Assembly (NCBI GenBank): GCA_902792495.1
Contig: CADBAC010000147.1
Coordinates: 1 to 9,063, forward strand
Source: Ruminococcus flavefaciens
GTDB taxonomy: Bacteria; Bacillota; Clostridia; Oscillospirales; Ruminococcaceae
Reading direction: 5' to 3'
Length of the DNA: 9,063 bases
Part shown: piece after piece, positions 1 to 6,315 of the stretch
Position numbering within the stretch: position 1 is the stretch's first letter
Layout: each line of letters starts with the position of its first letter
Program-made: the position numbers and the translations under genes
The notes under the pieces: model-generated
The model's input: the letters and a program-made list of their open reading frames with translations, nothing else
The model's database searches: none
What the model was told of the DNA's origin: nothing

Positions 1-410
1 GTACCGTGAGTTTCCTTGAGTCTGTGCTGATTGTGGCGCTTGATAGGACCTGCGTAGCCCTTACCCTTGCTTGTGCCGACAACGTCGATAGCGTCGCCAA
101 CTGCAAATGTATCAGCCTTTACGATGTCGCCTACGTTAAGAGCATCACAGTCCTCAAGTCTGAATTCCTTGAGAGTCTTCTTGCAAGCCACGTCAGCCTT
201 ATCAAAATGGCCCTTCATTGGCTTGTTCATTCTCTGAACCTTAACGTCGCCGTAACCGAGCTGAAGTGCAGCGTAGCCGTCGTTCTCAACGGTCTTCTTC
301 TGAACTACAACGCAGGGGCCGGCTTCTACAACTGTTACAGGAACAACTTTTCCTGCTTCGTCGAAGATCTGTGTCATACCGATCTTCTTACCGATAATAC
401 CTTTCTGCAT
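1..410 (-). CDS. rplC: 50S ribosomal protein L3 (uL3), N-terminal part, cut by left edge
   Basis: This is large-subunit ribosomal protein L3, an early assembly protein that binds 23S rRNA near the peptidyl transferase centre. About 136 codons are present and the rest lies beyond the left edge; full-length L3 is about 210 residues. The N-terminus [18 protein letters not shown] is the classic bacterial L3 start, and [10 protein letters not shown] followed by KETHG near the edge matches the conserved basic loop. The gene is second in the S10 operon, after rpsJ, which is the usual order. An AGGAGG ribosome binding site (420-425) lies 9 nt before the ATG. The odd feature is that the start region, including this ribosome binding site and codons 1-18, is duplicated immediately upstream (446-535). 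I chose the ATG at 410 because only this copy stays in frame with the rest of L3. Confidence 0.97.
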   Translation of the reverse strand, partial: MQKGIIGKKIGMTQIFDEAGKVVPVTVVEAGPCVVVQKKTVENDGYAALQLGYGDVKVQRMNKPMKGHFDKADVACKKTLKEFRLEDCDALNVGDIVKADTFAVGDAIDVVGTSKGKGYAGPIKRHNQHRLKETHG

Positions 411-535
411 ATCGCATTTCCTCCTGTTAGGTTATTGGTCGATATTTCGTCGAAGATCTGTGTCATACCGATCTTCTTACCGATAATACCTTTCTGCATA
501 TCGCATTTCCTCCTGTTAGGTTATTGGTCGATATT
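357..535. repeat. exact 89-bp tandem duplication at the rplC start
   Basis: Bases 357-446 are repeated without mismatch at 446-535, with a period of 89 bp and one shared base at the junction. Each unit carries the end of the rpsJ-rplC spacer, the AGGAGG site, the start codon and the first 18 codons of rplC. The flanks differ immediately outside the units (c at 356 against t at 445; t at 447 against g at 536). There is therefore essentially no microhomology of the kind that would favour replication slippage. The perfect identity means either a very recent event or an assembly artefact. Confidence 0.95.
374..499 (-). pseudogene. 41-codon decoy ORF from duplicated rplC start
   Basis: The upstream copy of the duplicated rplC start has its own AGGAGG site (509-514) and ATG (497-499). 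It encodes the first 18 residues of L3 (ends FDE) and then leaves L3 in the sequence between the copies. It continues [12 protein letters not shown], runs across the true rplC start in another frame, and ends at TGA (374-376), 34 nt inside rplC. It has everything needed for initiation, so ribosomes could load here and terminate just past the real start. I see no reason to think the 41-residue product has a function. If the duplication is an assembly error, this ORF does not exist. Confidence 0.55.
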
Positions 536-549
536 GCATCGACTTGACC

Positions 550-582
550 GACGGATCACCGTCATTCCGCTTCCCGAAGCGG
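550..582 (-). other. two small hairpins in the rpsJ-rplC spacer
   Basis: On the minus strand, CCGCTT-CGGG-AAGCGG (567-582, 6-bp stem, 4-nt loop) is followed by GACGG-TGAT-CCGTC (550-563, 5-bp stem, 4-nt loop). There is no U-run after them, so they are not a terminator. They may be mRNA processing or stability structures, or a local translational control site for rplC. The evidence is the pairing alone. Confidence 0.4.
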
Positions 583-610
583 TGGTTTGCATTTTATTGA
601 GTGTAAGGAA

Positions 611-925
611 TTACTTAACTTCCATTACAACGTCAACGCCTGCAGGGATCTCAAGCTTATCAAGAGCAGCAGTTGTCTTGTCTGTAGGACGGATAACGTC
701 TACGAGTCTCTTGTGAGTTCTCATCTCGAACTGCTCACGGCTGTCCTTGTACTTGTGAACTGCACGAAGGATAGTAACAACTTCCTTGTCAGTAGGGAGC
801 GGGATAGGTCCTGAAACTCTTGCACCGCTTCTCTTAGCTGCCTCAACGATCTTAGCTGCTGCGATATCAACAGTAGCGTGATCGTAACCCTTGATCTTGA
901 ATCTGATTTTTTCATTGACTGCCAT
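611..925 (-). CDS. rpsJ: 30S ribosomal protein S10 (uS10)
   Basis: This is small-subunit protein S10, which binds the 30S head and, as NusE, also joins transcription antitermination complexes. The 104-residue product [16 protein letters not shown]... has the usual family length and hallmarks: the GYDH turn at residues 13-16, GPIPLPT at 39-45, the long loop with [17 protein letters not shown] at 57-73, and a C-terminal VMEVK. The ATG at 923-925 is chosen because AAGGAGG (934-940) lies 8 nt upstream and homology begins there. A longer in-frame reading up to 1108 is rejected because it would run through the leader terminator. It is the first gene of the S10 operon and is followed by rplC after 200 nt, a spacer lengthened by the 89-bp duplication. 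Regulation probably acts through the leader at 926-1243. Confidence 0.99.
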   Translation of the reverse strand: MAVNEKIRFKIKGYDHATVDIAAAKIVEAAKRSGARVSGPIPLPTDKEVVTILRAVHKYKDSREQFEMRTHKRLVDVIRPTDKTTAALDKLEIPAGVDVVMEVK

Positions 926-933
926 TGTTTTCG

Positions 934-940
934 CCTCCTT
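934..940 (-). promoter_or_regulatory. rpsJ ribosome binding site
   Basis: AAGGAGG on the minus strand is a full match to the anti-Shine-Dalgarno sequence, 8 nt before the rpsJ ATG. It fixes the start at 925. Confidence 0.9.
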
Positions 941-1006
941 GTAAATTTTGACGGGGACGCAAACTGGAATATCACACGCATCCGTGTGTTTCATGCCGTA
1001 TCTGAT

Positions 1007-1040
1007 AAAAAAACTCGAAAAACCGTTATGTTTTCCGAGT
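1007..1040 (-). terminator. intrinsic terminator inside the S10 leader (attenuator)
   Basis: On the minus strand an 11-bp stem (5' arm ACTCGGAAAAC, one G-U pair, 6-nt loop) at 1013-1040 runs straight into a tract of seven T. It lies about 80 nt before the rpsJ ATG and about 200 nt after the inferred transcription start. It therefore cannot be the end of an upstream gene: the GDPD gene stops at 1393, before the S10 promoter. Its position is that of an attenuator which must be overcome for rpsJ expression. Confidence 0.8.
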
Positions 1041-1249
1041 GATCGACAGCATTTGAGCACAAAAAGAGCATAGTTCACGCATACGCAAGCTGCGTGAGAA
1101 TAAAGCACAAACTGTGTTCGCTATTCCAATCGCCCGGTTTAAAATCGGACATACTCCACGGAAATTACCTGACAAACCGTCAGCAACCTTCCGTTTCAAC
1201 GCATATCTTAATTGCAGTCAGTACGCATTCAGCGCACTCAACGTAAACT

Positions 1250-1278
1250 ATTATATCACAATATATTATATAAATCAA
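1250..1278 (-). promoter_or_regulatory. S10 operon promoter, extended -10
   Basis: The -35 is TTGATT (1273-1278), the spacer is 17 bp and the -10 is TATAAT (1250-1255), preceded by TGA, which gives an extended -10. The surroundings are AT-rich. The expected transcription start is near 1243. This is a strong sigma-A type promoter, as expected for a ribosomal protein operon. Confidence 0.85.
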
Positions 1279-1338
1279 GCGGTTGGAACAAATTGTATCT
1301 GTAAATTTTTTATGAACGATAATTTATTTTTAACTATA

Positions 1339-1380
1339 TAGCATATCAACGGGATTTGCCTGTATCCCGTTGATATGCTA
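1339..1380 (-). terminator. 17-bp hairpin after the GDPD gene, weak U-run
   Basis: Bases 1339-1355 and 1364-1380 form a perfect 17-bp stem with an 8-nt loop (arms contain GCATATCAACGGGAT). It begins 12 nt after the stop codon of the membrane phosphodiesterase gene. The sequence after it on the minus strand (TATAGTTAAAAATAAATT) is AT-rich but lacks a real U-tract. It probably acts as a terminator or as a 3'-end stabilising hairpin separating that gene from the S10 promoter. Confidence 0.6.
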
Positions 1381-1392
1381 TGATTTTATGTG

Positions 1393-3210
1393 TCAGCTTC
1401 CGAACACATATTCCAGTCCCGTCAGAACAGTGTCGCCTACGCTGTCGGAATCCACCACTTCTATTGCCTTTTCAGGGCGGTTAGTGATGATATTGTCCAC
1501 GCCGAGAGCCATCATCTTCTTCATTTCTCCCGAACGGTCAACGGTCCAGACAAAGACCTTCTTGCCGCTGTGATGAGCGTAATTGACCACGCTCTGATTC
1601 ACGAAGAGATAATTCATGCTTATAGCGTCGATATACTTCATCTGCGAGTAAACCGTAGACGGAGCGATATTTGCGATAAGCGCCGTCTTTATCTCAGGAT
1701 CGATCTCCTTGATCTTTTTCAGCGCCTTATAGGAGAAGGATGTGACATAGCAGGAATCGCCTATGTCGTACTCCTCGATAAGTTCAGCCACCTTTTCAGC
1801 CGTAGCCGCCACATTGCCGTGACTCTTTATCTCGATATTGAGAAGGATGTCGTGGCCCACAAGTTCAAGGACTTCCGAAAGCTTAGGTATCTTCACATCG
1901 TCAAATGTACCGTCGTCACTGAACCAGCTTCCTGCGGAATACTTCTGAGTCTCTTCATAGGTCATAAGGCTGAGTGTGCCTTCGCCGTCTGTGGTACGCT
2001 TGATGTCGTCATCGTGCATGACCACAAGTTCGCCGTCCTTTGTAAGCTGAACGTCCAGCTCGATGTAATCCGCACCGCTTTCGATAGCGGCTTCAAAAGC
2101 AGGGAGAGTATTCTCAGGGGCGGCCTTTGACGCGCCACGGTGAGCCGTTACCTGAGTTCTCGCCAGTATACCTACGTTAAGTGATACATTGCCCTTGTAA
2201 AGTTCACGGATGTATGAGAAATTGGCAAGGAAAGCAGCGGCTGCAATAATGCAGACCGTAACTATCCTCTTGACGTGTGAGACCTTCTCAGGCTCGATAA
2301 CAGGCAGTTCAAGCTTTTCTTTCTCGTCGATATCAGTGAAGAATCTTCCTGTCAGCCAGCACATCACCGCAGGCGCAGAGAAGAATGCCGACATAGCCGT
2401 AAACACTTTTGCCGCATACTTCAATACCTTCAGAGCCGTTCTGAAAGCCACACGATGATTTGATACGCCCTTTACGGCAAGGATGATAAAGAAGCTGATT
2501 CCGAATGTTACCAGCGCTATTGTCGCAACTACAAGCAAGGTCCAGAGGAGCATTGCGGCGATCATCTTCACCTTTTCGCCGCTTATCATCTTCTTGCTCT
2601 TCTTTATGCAATCGTGGAATTTATCCTTTGTGAGTATCAGCAAGTGCAGACTGTATGCCGAGCTGACGATTATTATAACGAACAGCAGCTGTATCAGCAC
2701 ATATGCCGCAACTGCCATCCAGCCGTTGACCGAGCGGAATATTCTCCGCAGTATAGGCATGAACGGAGCCATGAACACACCTGACGACATAGTGAACTGT
2801 GCCAGCGCCGAGCAGAACATGAATCCGATAAAATCAAGGATGCCCATACCTCTGAAAGCATACTTGAAAGCTTCAAAGCCTATCCTCGTCATTTCAAAGG
2901 AGCCGACTTTTTTCTTTTTGAAGAAGCCGGAAAAACAGCCTGCCAGAGCCGAAAGCTCCACAAAGGAGAAGAATGCCGAGAAGAAAAGTATCAGTATCAG
3001 CACCAGTATAGTAACAGGATGTTTCAGGAAGAACAGCACATTCTCATCGGAGAGGTACTTTATTCCCGAGCATTTCATAGTCCATTTCAGCAAAAAAGCG
3101 AGTACAGGCGCACCGACAGCGACCATTACCAGCTTGAACAGCAATTCAAACAGCAGAAAGTGAGGCATAGCACGAAAGAAAACGCCTGCTGACTTAAAGA
3201 AATTTTTCAT
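1393..3210 (-). CDS. membrane-anchored glycerophosphodiester phosphodiesterase
   Basis: This 605-residue protein has two parts. Residues 1 to about 340 hold seven or eight hydrophobic segments (roughly 18-42, 64-92, 127-150, 167-192, 216-245, 265-285, 313-333), like the membrane domain found N-terminal to some clostridial and bacillar phosphodiesterases. Residues 352-585 are a GDPD catalytic domain: HRGAS (357-361) with the catalytic His, PENT (365-368), ELD (384-386) for metal binding, H399 as second catalytic His, NIEIK (458-462), W555 and TNRPE (576-580). The family cleaves glycerophosphodiesters to glycerol 3-phosphate and an alcohol. Here the active site should face outward, acting on lipid headgroups or lipoteichoic acid; that substrate is inferred. 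GGAGG lies 5 nt before the ATG. It has its own promoter and 3' hairpin, so it is probably monocistronic. Confidence 0.93.
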   Translation of the reverse strand: MKNFFKSAGVFFRAMPHFLLFELLFKLVMVAVGAPVLAFLLKWTMKCSGIKYLSDENVLFFLKHPVTILVLILILFFSAFFSFVELSALAGCFSGFFKKKKVGSFEMTRIGFEAFKYAFRGMGILDFIGFMFCSALAQFTMSSGVFMAPFMPILRRIFRSVNGWMAVAAYVLIQLLFVIIIVSSAYSLHLLILTKDKFHDCIKKSKKMISGEKVKMIAAMLLWTLLVVATIALVTFGISFFIILAVKGVSNHRVAFRTALKVLKYAAKVFTAMSAFFSAPAVMCWLTGRFFTDIDEKEKLELPVIEPEKVSHVKRIVTVCIIAAAAFLANFSYIRELYKGNVSLNVGILARTQVTAHRGASKAAPENTLPAFEAAIESGADYIELDVQLTKDGELVVMHDDDIKRTTDGEGTLSLMTYEETQKYSAGSWFSDDGTFDDVKIPKLSEVLELVGHDILLNIEIKSHGNVAATAEKVAELIEEYDIGDSCYVTSFSYKALKKIKEIDPEIKTALIANIAPSTVYSQMKYIDAISMNYLFVNQSVVNYAHHSGKKVFVWTVDRSGEMKKMMALGVDNIITNRPEKAIEVVDSDSVGDTVLTGLEYVFGS

Positions 3211-3241
3211 ATCAGCCTCCGCATTTATAGATTATACATAA

Positions 3242-3270
3242 ATTATACAACCGCAGAGAGCGTATGTCAA
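3242..3270 (-). promoter_or_regulatory. consensus sigma-A promoter of the GDPD gene
   Basis: TTGACA (3265-3270), a 17-bp spacer and TATAAT (3242-3247) make a perfect consensus. The predicted start is near 3235, leaving a leader of about 25 nt. A second TATAAT at 3231-3236 lies just downstream and has no good -35. Confidence 0.87.
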
Positions 3271-3308
3271 CAAGTTTATGAAAAAAATGTGAACAGAAAA
3301 TACGCCGC

Positions 3309-3335
3309 AAAAAAGGGAGCGTATAACGCTCCCTT
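3309..3335 (-). terminator. intrinsic terminator after nadC
   Basis: A 10-bp GC-rich stem, AAGGGAGCGT/ACGCTCCCTT, with a 3-nt loop is followed on the minus strand by a T-run (3309-3314, partly in the stem). It starts 3 nt after the nadC stop codon. It ends the nadB-nadC unit and insulates it from the GDPD promoter. Confidence 0.93.
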
Positions 3336-3338
3336 ATA

Positions 3339-4178
3339 TCACTTCTTTATCTTCATGGATATATCGAAGCACTTCACGCTGTGTGTCAGTGCGCCGAGAG
3401 ATATGATATCAACTCCTGTTTCAGCCACAGAGCGGATATTCTCCGATGTGACATTTCCCGAAGCCTCAAGCAGTGCCCTGCCTGCTGTTATCTCCACAGC
3501 CTTCTTCATATCGTCACAGCTCATGTTGTCAAGCATGATTATCTCTACTTTGTTGTCGAGAGCCTCTTTCAGTTCATCGAGAGTTCTTACTTCGACCTCT
3601 ACCTTTACAGTATGGCCTATCTTCTCACGGAGCGCTGTTACTGCCGCTGTGATGCCGCCGTATGCGTCGATATGATTATCTTTAAGCATTGCAGCATCTG
3701 ACAGGTTGAAGCGGTGATTCTTTCCTCCGCCCACAGTTACTGCGTACTTCTGAAGCGCACGGAGTCCGGGGAGAGTCTTTCTTGTATCGGTAACAGAAGC
3801 ATTAGTGCCCTTTACCAGTTCAACACACTTGTTTGTAGCTGTAGCTATGCCTGACATATGCTGTAGGATGTTGAGAGCTGTTCTTTCGCCTTTCAGCAGA
3901 GTAAGAGTGCTTCCCTCCAATTCGGCAATGATATCGCCCTTCTGCACCTTTGTGCCGTCCTGAAGCAGTATCTTAAAGTCAACGTCGCCGCCTGCCAGGT
4001 CAAAAACTCTCTTTGCAACTTCGATGCCGCAGACTACGCCTGTATCCTTTGCAACGTAGTAAGCGGAACTTCTGTGCTCGGGAGGGATGAGATTGTCAGC
4101 TGCTGCGTCGATATAGTTTATATCCTCCATCAGAGCAGTTGTTATGATATTGTCGATATAGCATTGTAAAAGCTTCAT
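3339..4178 (-). CDS. nadC: nicotinate-nucleotide pyrophosphorylase (quinolinate phosphoribosyltransferase)
   Basis: NadC converts quinolinate and PRPP into nicotinate mononucleotide, CO2 and pyrophosphate, the committed step of de novo NAD synthesis in the cytoplasm. The 279 residues match the family length. Visible signatures are GERTALNILQHMSGIAT (97-113), DTRKTLPGLR (131-140), GGGKNHRFNLSDAAMLKDNH (150-169), EVEV (194-197), EASGN (238-242) and SLGALTHS (260-267). These contain the Arg, Lys and His residues that bind PRPP and quinolinate. I chose the ATG at 4178 because AAAGGA (4187-4192) is then 8 nt away. An ATG two codons earlier (4184) would be only 2 nt from that site. It is the last gene of the unit, 16 nt after the carboxypeptidase gene, and a terminator follows directly. 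Confidence 0.97.
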   Translation of the reverse strand: MKLLQCYIDNIITTALMEDINYIDAAADNLIPPEHRSSAYYVAKDTGVVCGIEVAKRVFDLAGGDVDFKILLQDGTKVQKGDIIAELEGSTLTLLKGERTALNILQHMSGIATATNKCVELVKGTNASVTDTRKTLPGLRALQKYAVTVGGGKNHRFNLSDAAMLKDNHIDAYGGITAAVTALREKIGHTVKVEVEVRTLDELKEALDNKVEIIMLDNMSCDDMKKAVEITAGRALLEASGNVTSENIRSVAETGVDIISLGALTHSVKCFDISMKIKK

Positions 4179-4186
4179 AAGCATTT

Positions 4187-4192
4187 TCCTTT
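4187..4192 (-). promoter_or_regulatory. nadC ribosome binding site deciding the start
   Basis: AAAGGA on the minus strand lies 8 nt before the ATG at 4178 but only 2 nt before the alternative ATG at 4184, which favours the shorter protein. Confidence 0.7.
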
Positions 4193-4194
4193 CA

Positions 4195-5490
4195 TCAGTA
4201 TTTGTATACAGAATCTATACAGAGGAATTCCTCAAGAGTAAGCCCCGAATCAGTGACCTCAGCCGCAAGGGGCTTTCCCAGATAGCGGACGTGCCATGAT
4301 TCGTATTTGTAGCCTGTTATGTCCTGTTTGCCCTGCGGATAGCGGAGTATGAATCCGTATTCGTCACAGTGTTCAGCTAACCATTTTGCTTCACGGGTAT
4401 TATTGAAAGCATCGCCTGCCATATTTATATCCATGGCAAGTCCTGTCTGATGCTCGGAATGTCCCGGTCTTGCAGAGTATGTATCCGCCTTTGCCTTGCC
4501 GTCACGGTTCACATAGGAGTTATAGAGGTCACGCTGATAATTGTATGAGCGGAATCCCGAACATATCCACAGATTCAGCCCGTCACGGGCAGCAGCCGCC
4601 TTCATTTCATTGAAAGCCGCCTGTGCTTCGGGAAGAATTCCGCCGGGATTATACGTTGACGGAAGATCATAGGTCTTATTTGCGATGAGTATGCCATTGA
4701 CATAAGTAATGCCGTTTATCTGCTTTATGTCGTGCTTTGTCAGCCTTTCGGATGTGCCGTCGTCCCATGTAAGGTCGATATGGAACGAATCCACGGGATT
4801 TATAACTGCATGAGTGGCGTCATCTTCTGCGCCGCTGCGGAAATACAGATCATTTCCGTTTTTTTCATACATAAAGCTTGTACTCCGGTTTGTGTCGGTA
4901 TCAAGATAAGAGCCGTTCACGCCCTTGATGTCATACACACGGTTCACAGTGCCGCTTCCTGTCCACTGACCCGTAAGCAGGTCGTCATAGTTGATGGGCT
5001 TATCGCCGTAATAGCGCATTGTTTCAAGCCTTCCATCGCTCCATATGATATTGAAAGCCTTGCTGTTCAGCCATGACACACGGGCTTCCTCGGATGTATC
5101 GCCGTAATCAAAGGTGAAACAGTCCCCGTCCTCCGTACCTTCACCGCCGTTGAAATAGAAGTAACGTGCAGCTGCATCATCGGAGGCTATCCACGTACCA
5201 CCGGGCATTCTGCCCAAATTGGCGATGACTATGAATTTCATAGCGGCAAGGTCAAGGGAATCCGCAGAGTCGTCATTGTTTATATCCGCCTGTGCAAACT
5301 GCTCAGGGGTAAACTGCGTTCTTCCGTGAATGTACGCTCCCAGCAATACCGCATCACTTATATTCACTTTTCCGTCACCGTTAATATCTCCCATCAAAAC
5401 AGGAGTATCCGCATATGCAGTTACCGCTGACGGGAGCAATGCAGCAGATGCCAGAACAGCGGCTGCTCGTTTTATAAGTGCTTTTTTCAT
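4195..5490 (-). CDS. exported dockerin-bearing D-Ala-D-Ala carboxypeptidase (VanY, M15B)
   Basis: The protein has 431 residues. A signal peptide covers about 1-28 (KK, hydrophobic core, AYA-D). A type I dockerin follows (about 33-95) with two calcium loops: D35-N37-D39-K41-D46 and D69-N71-D73-S75-D80. Residues 98-255 are beta-rich and unrecognised. Residues 278-421 are a VanY-type peptidase: SGFRS (311-315), S345-x-H347-x2-G-x-A-x-D354 and E397-S-W-H400. H347, D354 and H400 are the expected zinc ligands and E397 the catalytic base. The family trims D-Ala from peptidoglycan stem peptides. The dockerin should bind a cohesin not encoded here. An alternative ATG at 5508 overlaps the upstream stop (ATGA) but lacks a ribosome binding site and would extend the N-terminus by six residues. 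AAGGTGG (5494-5500) favours 5490. Confidence 0.9.
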   Translation of the reverse strand: MKKALIKRAAAVLASAALLPSAVTAYADTPVLMGDINGDGKVNISDAVLLGAYIHGRTQFTPEQFAQADINNDDSADSLDLAAMKFIVIANLGRMPGGTWIASDDAAARYFYFNGGEGTEDGDCFTFDYGDTSEEARVSWLNSKAFNIIWSDGRLETMRYYGDKPINYDDLLTGQWTGSGTVNRVYDIKGVNGSYLDTDTNRSTSFMYEKNGNDLYFRSGAEDDATHAVINPVDSFHIDLTWDDGTSERLTKHDIKQINGITYVNGILIANKTYDLPSTYNPGGILPEAQAAFNEMKAAAARDGLNLWICSGFRSYNYQRDLYNSYVNRDGKAKADTYSARPGHSEHQTGLAMDINMAGDAFNNTREAKWLAEHCDEYGFILRYPQGKQDITGYKYESWHVRYLGKPLAAEVTDSGLTLEEFLCIDSVYKY

Positions 5491-5493
5491 GAG

Positions 5494-5500
5494 CCACCTT
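5494..5500 (-). promoter_or_regulatory. ribosome binding site of the dockerin-VanY gene
   Basis: AAGGTGG on the minus strand has one mismatch to AAGGAGG. It lies 3 nt (core AAGG 6 nt) before the ATG at 5490 and inside the longer alternative reading that starts at 5508. It is the reason for choosing the shorter form, though spacing to the full motif is tight. Confidence 0.5.
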
Positions 5501-5504
5501 CTTT

Positions 5505-6278
5505 TCATATACCGAGGATATCATAGAAGACCTCATCAAGCTTCTGCCATTCGGTTTCCTTTTCGCCGTCCATTGCATCAGCCTTGTGAATGATATCCTC
5601 CAGCTGTTGTTCGATGTATTCATGGAGTTTCTCTATACGTCTGCCCTTTCCTATTTCGGGCGTGTGCATTTTCATTTCGAGCAGTCTCTCAACTTCGGGT
5701 CTGATGAAGTCCTCCATTTCAGCGTCCATCAGCTCTGTAAAGAGCATTGGCGGAGGAGTGCCCTTGTCCAGTATCCACCTTGCGGCAAGAATAGGACGAA
5801 GAACATAGAAATACTTTTTCAGCTTCACCTCTTCATCCATGAGATACGCCTTGTAGTTGTGCCTTGCAGTGCTGAGATAGTGATACACGCCTGCCTTTGA
5901 CATAAAGCATTCATCAATGATGCCCCGTACCTTCTCCCACTCGGGAGTAGTTTTATATACGATAGGGGAGCCGTTCCACTCAAAAAGGGTAGGATTCGAT
6001 TTATGCAGAAGTCCGAGAGTTTTTCTGATATCCCAGCCGTTGATGTCGTAAACATCGTTCAGCTCCCATTCTATAACGTCACGGGTCTTTTCAAGCTTCA
6101 GATAGTCTTTCGGAGTGCGGACATAGATGAATCTCACATCATAGTCGCTGTCGGGGGAAGCAAATCCCCACGCACGGCTGCCCGATTCAATGCAGTGTAT
6201 TATCCTGATGTTTTCTTTTTCCTCTATTTCATCAAGCTTCTGCTTTATCCTTGACACTATTTCTTCTGACACGAACAT
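5505..6278 (-). CDS. nucleotidyltransferase of the YcgL/RlaP type (DNA polymerase beta fold)
   Basis: This 257-residue protein has a clear minimal nucleotidyltransferase signature: GSRAWGFASPDSDYD at residues 33-47, that is G-S followed by the D45-x-D47 metal-binding pair. A conserved-looking stretch at 73-92 (LNDVYDINGWDIRKTLGLLH) probably supplies the third acidic residue. The rest is helical, with a family-like NPTLFEW at 95-101. This layout fits the COG3541/PF10127 group (B. subtilis YcgL; RlaP, linked to RNA ligases in some genomes). The biochemical substrate of the group is not established, so transfer of a nucleotide to RNA or protein is only inference. No signal peptide or membrane segment is seen. 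AAAGGAGAG lies 4 nt before the ATG. The stop codon overlaps an alternative start of the next gene. No RNA ligase gene is in the window. Confidence 0.85.
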   Translation of the reverse strand: MFVSEEIVSRIKQKLDEIEEKENIRIIHCIESGSRAWGFASPDSDYDVRFIYVRTPKDYLKLEKTRDVIEWELNDVYDINGWDIRKTLGLLHKSNPTLFEWNGSPIVYKTTPEWEKVRGIIDECFMSKAGVYHYLSTARHNYKAYLMDEEVKLKKYFYVLRPILAARWILDKGTPPPMLFTELMDAEMEDFIRPEVERLLEMKMHTPEIGKGRRIEKLHEYIEQQLEDIIHKADAMDGEKETEWQKLDEVFYDILGI

Positions 6279-6315
6279 TCCTCTCCTTTCCTTATATCAT
6301 TACTCACTCAGGCTA

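Larger units (their letters stand above)
926..1243 (-). promoter_or_regulatory. S10 operon 5' leader with several stem-loops
   Basis: This is the untranslated leader between the inferred transcription start (about 1243) and rpsJ. Four stem-loops can be read on the minus strand. The first is at 1158-1194: outer arms ACGGAA/TTCCGT and an inner CTGAC/GTCAG pair around a 5-nt loop. The second is at 1075-1097: TCACGCA/TGCGTGA, 9-nt loop. The third is an intrinsic terminator at 1007-1040, listed separately. The fourth is at 973-988: CACACG/CGTGTG with a GATG loop. The 3' arm of the first stem contains TTTCCGTG, which can pair in part with CAC..GGAAA in the 5' arm of the terminator, so a terminator/antiterminator switch is conceivable. 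Long, regulated leaders before S10 operons are known, with L4 as effector in E. coli. I cannot match this one to a named RNA family. Confidence 0.65.

Noticed and set aside
6..716. Long plus-strand frame antisense to rplC and rpsJ
   Set aside because: It is a shadow of two conserved ribosomal protein genes on the other strand.
611..1108. Longer form of S10 starting at 1108
   Set aside because: The extra 61 residues would translate the leader hairpins and the terminator; homology and AAGGAGG both point to 925.
1094..1171. Possible 25-codon leader peptide in the S10 leader (starts MSDFKPGDWN, ends LAYA)
   Set aside because: GGAG is only 1 nt from the ATG, and the frame has no run of regulatory codons, so I do not support it as a gene; the exact span is approximate.
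1390..2130. 246-codon plus-strand frame inside the GDPD gene
   Set aside because: Antisense shadow of the catalytic domain, whose conserved motifs are on the minus strand.
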